NCBI GenBank assembly: GCA_030848705.1
Contig: CM061236.1
Coordinates: 141,454,574-141,518,573 of the forward strand
Reading direction: 5' to 3'
DNA length: 64,000 bases
Source: Heracleum sosnowskyi
Lineage: Eukaryota > Streptophyta > Magnoliopsida > Apiales > Apiaceae
Positions 56,562 to 64,000 of this stretch are shown in pieces. The translations under genes were made by a program, and so were the position numbers. The first letter of the stretch is position 1; every line of letters starts with the position of its first letter. The notes beneath the pieces are model-generated. The model was given only the letters and a program-made list of their open reading frames with translations, ran no database searches and was not told where the DNA came from.

Positions 56562-58259
56562 TGTTAGGTCCTGATATGTTTGTAGAAGGGGGGTTGAATA
56601 CAAACTGTACCGTTTTATCGAATTTGTTCGGTTCGTGATTTAACAATTCAAGAACAAATAAGTGCGGAATAAAATGAAACAAGATTCAAGTTAAATATAA
56701 AATATATTAAACTTGAAGGGTGTTGCAAATACAGTACAGATTACAAGGTTTGAATCTCAAACTATTTAAAACAAATCTAGAATAAATTCGACATGAATTT
56801 ATCTATTTTTGTAATAAAAAGATCGAATAGTAAAAATTAGTTCGAGATCAAATTCTAGGGATAATGATCCGCTAGATTGTCAAACAAGTACAAGTAAATA
56901 ACTTCTAGTGGTTTGGATTTAACAATAATGCTAGAAATGATTTACTGTAAAAGATTTGAGCTCCGGCAGTTGGTTGGTTGAAGAAGACAGAGAGAAAAAT
57001 GGAATGTAATGTTATGTCTTTTTTTTCTTCTGTTGCTTCTGCTTGATTTTTGATCCACTTTTGTACGCCTTTTGTTTTTCACTTAAAAACAAAAGTCAAC
57101 TACCTTTTCTTTTAAACATGTACGCCATTTCCTATTAAATACTACAAGTACTACTCTCGGTAGTACTATCTAATGTATTGGTAGTACTAACCAAGGATAG
57201 TACTACTAGTATATTTAGATAGTACTACTAGTATATTTAGATAGTACTACTAATATTAATAACTTTTAATTAACTCTAAATTAATTACCTTACTAATTAA
57301 TTTACATAATAAATTAATTCTTATAGAATTAATTTAATAAATAAATTAACCAATAAAAAGTAAATTAATTAAAAGAGAATTAATTAAAGTCTAATTTTTT
57401 TTGTCTCACTTTTAAAAGATGTACGCCACTTTCTTTTTATAACAAAAGTCAACCAACTTTTGTTAAGTAAAAAATGTACGCCCTTTCATAAAATGAGTTC
57501 ATGGTACTACTAAATAAATTGGTAGTACTAACTAAGGATAGTACTACAAATGTACTTTGATAGTACTACTAGTTTAGAATTAATTCTAATTTAATTTATG
57601 GAATTAATTTATTTAACAAATAAATTAATTCTGAGTGAATTAATTTATAGATTAAATTAATTAATTTCTAGTTTAATTAATTTAAGGAATAAATTAATTC
57701 TGATGGAATTAATTTATAGTTTAAATTAATTAACTTCTAGTTTAATTAATTTAAGGAATAAATTAATTCTGATGGAATTAATTTATAGATTAAATTAATT
57801 AACATATAGAATAAATTAAAAGAGATTTAATACTAAATCAGAGAACCACTGAAATTGATGACAAACTCCCACTAACTGATGTTGACACTCGATGTACTGT
57901 CTGGTTCATGAGCGACAAACTTCAATGACGGTTCTTCATCTTTTAACTTTAAGTTGTGGTCCATCTTCTTATCCTTTTGACAAACTCTGTAATCTGTATG
58001 CTTCCTGTCACACTTCTGAAATCTCTGTCACTTTAAATTGATCCACTTTCTTGAATACTTCACTGAGGCTTGATCAAATAAATGAACTTCTTCCAGTGTA
58101 GAATTACTCCAAGTCAGTAAATGACTTTAAACTTTATTCTCTTGACTGATAAACCTTATGAGATTCCTGTGACATCTAATCTAATATTTACTTATTACAT
58201 TCTTGTTTAAGTTGAGTAAAATCCTCGAATTACAAATAGGCTATTGCATATGCCTTTCA
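56562..58259 (-). repeat. 3' LTR of the SIRE-like element
   Basis: 1,698 bp, plus-strand TGTTAGGTCC to GCCTTTCA. It contains GGTAGTACTA-type motifs (57,155-57,565) and about three copies of a roughly 70-bp AATTAATT-rich unit (57,590-57,830). The purine tract AAATAGGGGGAGAT lies beside it on the minus strand (58,260-58,273). Confidence 0.85.
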
Positions 58260-58273
58260 ATCTCCCCCTATTT

Positions 58274-60667
58274 GTTTGTTAGAGAATAACAACCAAATAC
58301 CTAGAGGATCACTCAACTAAAACCAAGAAAAAGATAGGACTCTTAAGCCTAAGTAAATACTAGAAAGTTCTGGATCAAATATGAAATTTCCAGATTTCAT
58401 CAGTAAAGATAAATGCAAGACAGGTGTTCCTCTAGACTGAACATATGATACCATTTAACCTGTCTTGATTTACCTAAGCTCTATACATATAACATTTACA
58501 AAACAGAGTTAACTTTCCTTTACTTCCCTGAAACTCCTTAACTTTCCTTTACTTCCCTGAAACTCCTCATTTACCTTTTATATCTTTTTCAGCTCCCTTT
58601 TACTAGCTCCTCCAAAATTCTCTAGAAACTTCTCCCCCTTAGTTGAGGAATTCTCTACAGATTTAAGTTTATGAGTATCTGAAGCCAGTAGGAGTTGAGA
58701 TAGTTGATGGAGTTGATCTTGGAAGTAAATTTGTCTTCAATATTTCCTTGAGCAGTCCCAGCTGATTGTTGACAGAGGTGGAAGAAGAAGACCGTTCAAC
58801 CACTTGTGCTTGCAAAATTTCTTTATCAGCCTGGGTTCTGAATAGATGTTCCTGTAGATCAGCTATGTGAGCTAACTACATTGCAGTGTATGTGTCTGTG
58901 TGTGCACTCACTTGAATTTCTCTTGTAAGTGTATCACTCATCTCACGTGCATGTGTTTCACTCAGTGTTTGACTCTTATCACTCAACATTAGCTGTCTGT
59001 TTGCTCCTTTTTGATCAGTACCTGCATTGAAACTCACCCTAGCCTCTTCAAGAGAGGTCAGTGGTGGTGCAATGGGAGTTCGCAAATCCCGATCCTCAAT
59101 CATGTCTATCAAATCACTTGGATTTGAAATCTGAATTGCTTCAGTGATAGACTGACCAAGTTGCCTTCCACTTTCTCCAGATAAATCTGCGAGTGGAAAA
59201 TCCCTTAGGGAGCCAGAGGTGTTCACTCTGGGAGGGGAGAAAATGATTCTATTTGATTTGGCAAAGAATCAAATTTTCCCTCAGATGCCTATGAAGGCAC
59301 TTCTACCGTAACAATGGTAGGCACTGTAACCAGTTGCAGGTGCTCTGCTTTCACTGTGTCCTGAGTTTCATCTAATGAAATTGTTTTCTCCCATTGTGAG
59401 TAATGAGAGTGTGCTTGACTCAGTACAAAGTGCCATGGCCCTATGGCGAATTTCAATAGATTCATCCTGTTGAGAGAATGTCTCTAGATACAGTTCATTG
59501 GCCATTTCAAAGTCCATATCCTATTGAGAGGATACAGATGGGCTGACAGATGCCTCAGTATATGTTGAATTTCTTTAGAGGAGGCAGAGCTGTGGGATCA
59601 CTCACTATTTCAATCAAAATACTTCTTTATTTAACATTTGATTTCTGTTCAGGCTGAGAGGTCAAGTAATTAAGTTGTAGACTCATTGTTTGGCTCTAAG
59701 ACCTGGGATAAAGATTGTGGATCTACAATCCCTTGGTCAGCCCTAACAACCACTTGGGTTCAGCAACAGTAAAAGAAGTGGATTGAGAGATAGAAAGTAA
59801 TACCTGAATTGGATTTGACACTGAATTTCCAGCTAAGCAAGAGCTAGATCAGAAATAATATATACAATAAATTTACAAAAACAACTAAGACAAATAGAAA
59901 ATAAAAGATAATAAATAATAATAATAAAAATAAAAATAAAATAATAATATATATACAAAATAAAATAATATATACATAAAATGCCTAGCAGTACTAAGGT
60001 AAAATAAAGAACACGGTAGTACTAACAGGAATAAATAAAAAAACGACAAAAAGAAATAAAAAACGCGGTAGTACTAACAGGAATAAATAAAAAACAGAAA
60101 AAGGCTAGTAGTACTATGACTTAAAACGGAAAAACAAAAAATAAAATGCTGGTAGTACTTATTAAAAAAGAACTGGTAGTACTATCAAGGGATAGTACTA
60201 CCGATAGTACTACTAGTTCAAAACTAGTAATACTAACGAAAATCACAAATAAATAAAAAGAAAATGCTGAGAATTAATAAACTGTACAGAAAAATGCATA
60301 GAATTTATAAAAAAGCATGAATTATTAATAAACATCTAGAAAAATTCACAGAAAATTCCATAAATTCTAGAAAAATATGCAGAATATTATAGAAATGCAT
60401 AAAATTAAAATAAACTTGCAGAAATATTTAAACAACAATATTTACAATCTGAAACTTATCTAAATAATTCTGAATAAATATATTTTCAATAAAAATACAT
60501 TTCTCTACTAAAAAAAATATGAGAAAAATATTTTTAAAGAAAATAAAATATTCAGAAACATTTAAATTAACAAACAAGCAATTTCAAACAAGAATGAGTA
60601 GTAATATCACTTATTAACCAACAAGAGAAAATGATTTTTATTGAGAACAAACATAACATATATATTA
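58274..60667 (-). other. 3' tail of the SIRE-like element (envelope-like position)
   Basis: SIRE elements often have an extra, envelope-like frame here. I see only decayed pieces; the longest runs 59,226-58,876 (116 codons, SLEEARVSFNAGTDQKGANR). No signal peptide or membrane segment is evident. 59,985-60,235 is rich in GGTAGTACTA motifs, and the stretch to 60,600 is AT-rich. Confidence 0.55.
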
Positions 60668-62584
60668 TCAATCACTAAGACTGTTTAACATACCCAATTT
60701 ACCAACTAACCTGGTAAATGTGGATTCATCAACAGATTTAGTGAATATATCTGCAGTTTGTTCTTCTGTGGGTACAAAGTGTAACTCCACAGTTCCATTC
60801 ATGACATGCTCTCTGATAAAATGATACCTGATATCAATGTGCTTCGTTCTCGAGTGCTGCACAGGGTTGTTGGAGATTGCTATGGCACTTGTATTATCAC
60901 ACAAAATAGGAATTTTGTCTAATGCAAAGCCATAGTCCTTTAATTGATTTCTAATCCATAAGATCTGAGCACAACAGCTTCCAGCAGCAATATATTCAGC
61001 TTCTGCTGTTGAATTGGAAACTGTTTGCTGTTTCTTGCTATACCAGGAAATCAACCTACCTCCTAGGAATTGACAACTCCCAGAGGTACTCTTTCTATCC
61101 ACAACACTACCTGCATAATCAGAATCTGTATATCCAACAAGATTAAAATCAGAATCTTTAGGGTACCAGATACCTAGATTAGGTGTACCCTTAAGATATC
61201 TCAAGATTCTTTTCACAGCAACGAGATGTACATCTCTAGGGTCCGCTTGGAACCTTGCACACAAGCGTGTAGCATACATAATATCTGGTCTACTAGCAGT
61301 AAGATAGAGTAAGGAGCCAATCATACCTCTGTAGCTTGTAACATCTACCTTGATAGATTTGTAAGAAGCTCCAAGTTTGACGGCTGTTGAAGATGGAGTC
61401 CTTGCTGATGCTGAATCCTCCATGTGATACTTCTTGAGGAGTTCTTTGAGATACTTGGATTGACAAATAAATATACCATTTGACCTTTGACTTACTTGCA
61501 ATCCAAGAAAGAACTTCAGCTCACCCATCATACTCATTTCAAACTTACTCTGCATTAGCTCAGCAAATCTCTTACAGAGATTATCATTAGTAGACCCAAA
61601 TATGATGTCATCCACATAGACTTGGACTAATATCATATCACTTTTGTGTTTCTTTGAAAAAAGAGTTTTGTCTATGATACCTCTAACAAAACCATTTTCT
61701 AAAAGAAAACCAGAGAGAGTGTCATACCATTTTCTTGGGGCTTGTTTAAGACCATAGATAGCCTTGAAGAGAAAGTACACAAAGTCCAGCAGCTCCTGAT
61801 TTTCAAAGCCAGGGGGCTGTTCCACATAAACTTCTTCATCAAGCTCACCATTCAGGAATGCACTCTTAACATCCATTTGATAGACTTTAAAATTGGAATA
61901 AGCAGCAAATGCTAAGAACATCCTGATGGCCTCAAGTCTAGCCACTGGTGCATAGGTTTCATCATAATCAATGCCTTCAGCTTGAGAATACCCTTGTGCA
62001 ACCAGTCTTGCCTTGTTCCTTGTAACAATACCATCCTCATCTAGCTTGTTTCTGTATACCCATCTTGTACCAACTACTTTCTTGTTCTTTGGCCTGGGTA
62101 CCAGTTTCCAGACTTGCTGTTGTTCAAATTGATTGAGTTCATCTTGCATAGCAATCACCCAATCTGGATCAGTCAATGCTTCCTCAGTTTTCTTTGGCTC
62201 CATTTTAGATAAAAATGCTGAATAATGACATTCATTCTGAGTTGCACTTCTAGTTTTAACTCCAACATCTGGATCACCAATGATCAGCTCAAAAGGATGA
62301 GCTCTATTCCATACAGTCTGTCTTGGAAGATTTGATCTTGATGATTCGCCTTGAATTTCACTTTGATGTTGTGAGTGACTAGTTGACCCTTCATTTCCTC
62401 CCCCTGAGTTGTTGGCATATTGTCTTGGTGATTCTTCTCCAGTGTTAATGGTATCTCCATTGTTACCAATGTTTCCACCACCATCACCATCACCACTATC
62501 ATCATTGTCATTTTTATCACCAGCAACAAGCTCAGGTGGATTCTCATCATCTGAATCTGAATCTGTCATGTCATCAAACTTCAA
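60668..62584 (-). pseudogene. Reverse transcriptase and RNase H of the SIRE-like element
   Basis: 638 open codons. An acidic/serine-rich linker comes first, then RT with RWVYRNKLDEDG, MDVKSAFLNGELDEEVYVEQ and YVDDIIFGSTN, and RNase H with GYTDSDYAGS, STAEAEYIAAGSC and LCDNTSAIAIS, ending ADIFTKSVDESTF. RT and RNase H look catalytically complete, but no integrase precedes them: the frame starts in the linker just 3' of where integrase should end. The start ATG is therefore not a natural one. Confidence 0.85.
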
Positions 62585-62651
62585 TTTCTCAGATGGATTT
62601 TCTGATTGGATATTAGGGAGTTAGGTGTCATTAAATGTAACATTGATGTTC

Positions 62652-62879
62652 TTATTGACTGATAACATTTCTTGATTTCAAACAGGCCATATCCTCAGTT
62701 ATACCCTTGCTGTTATCTCCAAAGGTAAGCACTGGGCCAGCTTTCTCAACCAAATCTGATAGCAGGGCTCTATCTCCGGTCATATGCCTTGAACAGCCAC
62801 TGTCAAGAATCCATATAACACGGTTTACCTGTTTAACTCCCTGCAATATCAAATTGATTAGACCTTCTTCGGAGCCCAA
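62652..62879 (-). pseudogene. Protease stub of the SIRE-like element
   Basis: Contains WILDSGCSRHMTGD, the aspartic protease motif, then FGDNSKG and stops shortly after. The rest of the protease and all of integrase are missing before RT begins about 70 bases away. It lies in a different frame from gag, so a further small shift is present near 62,860. Confidence 0.82.
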
Positions 62880-64000
62880 AATTGATTGGGTCCGGCATAC
62901 TTAAAGAACTGGCCTTTGTCAGGCAAAACAACATTTTTAGCTAAAACTACTTCAACCTCTTTCACATAAGAGCGTTTCCATTTATAACCAGCCTTAACAC
63001 ATTTCTGAGTAGGCTTAGGGATAAATGAATCCACTCTAGTCTGAGGAGGACTAGTAGTCTTTGTTTTAGCATGCTTCTTATTATTAACATGTTGACGTGG
63101 AGCAGTCTTATCACTAGATACATGCTTCTTATTAAAGAAAGCATACATAACATTAAAAGCACAAGACATGCAATTACTCACACCACATGCTTTATGAGAA
63201 GAATTAATAGCAGGCATGTTAGTTCTACAGTTGTTTTGATCCAACTTATGGATATCTGATTTAGTCTTTTTAGTTGTAGCAACTTTGACTGGAATATCAG
63301 ATATACACTTTTTGGACTGTTCAACTTCCAAAGCCATATCTTCTTCACGAATCTCTTCAGCAATGATTATAGAGTATTCATTCATAGGATCTGCTATGGA
63401 TTCTTTACAGAAGGGTGTTTCAATACCCTTAAGTATATAAGGAACAACCTTTCCTTCTTCTCTGACTCTACAAGGTGTATTATTACCAAGCAATCCAATA
63501 GCCTCATTATAATCATAACCTATACTGACATGATTACCAATAGCTTGTTTATTGAAAATTTCTTTAGCCGTTTTACAAGAGTTGTAATAGGCATTAGCTT
63601 TGGTTTTAAGCTCACTAATCTGATCTTTGAGAATGGTTTCCAGTTGAATATAACATTTAACCCTATTCTCAAGAAAAGCAATTTTCTCAGTAAGTTCATC
63701 CTGATTAACATGCACAAGTTTCAATTCTTTTAATTCCTTTTCAAGATTTGTGTTTAAAAGATTTATTCTATCATTTTCAGTGCGTGCACAACTTATGGTG
63801 CCACCAAGATGATAAATCATTTCAGTGTCAGTAAGTTTTACCTTAGACATGTTGGGTGGAGATAACATGGACGCAAAGAGTTTGTCTCCTATTGCCATGA
63901 GTGCAAGATTCCCAACTTCTTCATCTTCACTGTCAATGTCATCCCAACTCTTTTCTTCAGACTTGTTCTTCTCAACCATCCCTGTTTTATAGCCACCCCT
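62858..64000 (-). pseudogene. Gag C-terminal region of the SIRE-like element, partial
   Basis: Open from the window edge; a coiled-coil segment (ENRVKCYIQLETILKDQI) and a basic region end in QFWAPKKV and TAA. SIRE gags have this long extension between zinc knuckle and protease. The nucleocapsid knuckle would be beyond 64,000. Confidence 0.78.

Larger units (their letters stand above)
56562..64000 (-). mobile_element. SIRE-like Ty1/copia retrotransposon, partial, integrase deleted
   Basis: Minus-strand order from the right edge: gag C-terminal region, protease stub, RT-RNase H, a 2.4-kb tail, purine tract and a 1,698-bp 3' LTR. Long LTRs, a gag with a long coiled region after the nucleocapsid part, ARFQADPRDVHLVAVKRI and LHFVPTEEQTADIFTK in pol, and a long 3' tail point to the SIRE lineage. 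The 5' LTR is outside the window. The bases left of the LTR (AAGAG) should be the target duplication. Confidence 0.85.

Overview
This is a plant nuclear window, probably from a eudicot with a large, repeat-rich genome; I cannot name the species. It has introns with GT-AG borders, plant-type LTR retrotransposons primed by initiator tRNA-Met, and En/Spm (CACTA) DNA transposons. I find no intact ordinary cellular gene. Almost everything is mobile elements nested in one another, plus one broken host-like gene.

Region 1 (1-17,578): a Ty3/gypsy element of Tat type (two RNase H domains) enters from the left and ends in a 955-bp LTR at 16,624-17,578. A complete, very young Ty1/copia element (863-9,949, two 1,566-bp LTRs with two visible mismatches) sits inside its second RNase H, with target duplication CAATG. 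Between integrase and the 3' LTR the gypsy element carries an antisense, intron-containing gene (13,007-15,363) with its own TATA box and spliced leader.

Region 2 (17,579-40,390): the most unusual part. A minus-strand RNase H-like pseudogene was hit by a minus-strand LTR element whose internal region is only about 180 bp. That element was in turn hit by a 9,006-bp CACTA element (30,035-39,040; 30-bp inverted ends, target duplication GGT) encoding a TNP2-type transposase and a second, multi-exon TNPA-like protein. The whole composite was then tandemly rearranged, giving two near-identical 7.1-kb units (18,961-26,077 and 26,078-33,196) followed by the full element. Breakpoints show 2-3 bp microhomology or short filler. 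The transposase copies share one 2-bp frameshift.

Region 3 (40,390-48,965): repeats without coding capacity: a non-autonomous CACTA-like element (40,645-43,289) containing a truncated copia end, hairpin-forming short repeats, a tRNA-like sequence, a perfect 45-bp inverted repeat, a nine-copy satellite alternating between two monomer types, another CACTA-type end, and a dead LINE fragment.

Region 4 (48,966-64,000): a complete compact minus-strand copia element (48,966-53,797, target duplication AGTCC, LTRs of TG...TA type) with one stop codon between protease and integrase; a reversed CACTA end related to the 30-kb element (from 54,224); and a minus-strand SIRE-like copia element running off the right edge, which has lost its integrase.

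Functionally the window is a record of insertion, tandem amplification and decay. The best candidates for recent activity are the copia element at 863-9,949 and the CACTA system, although both carry coding breaks.
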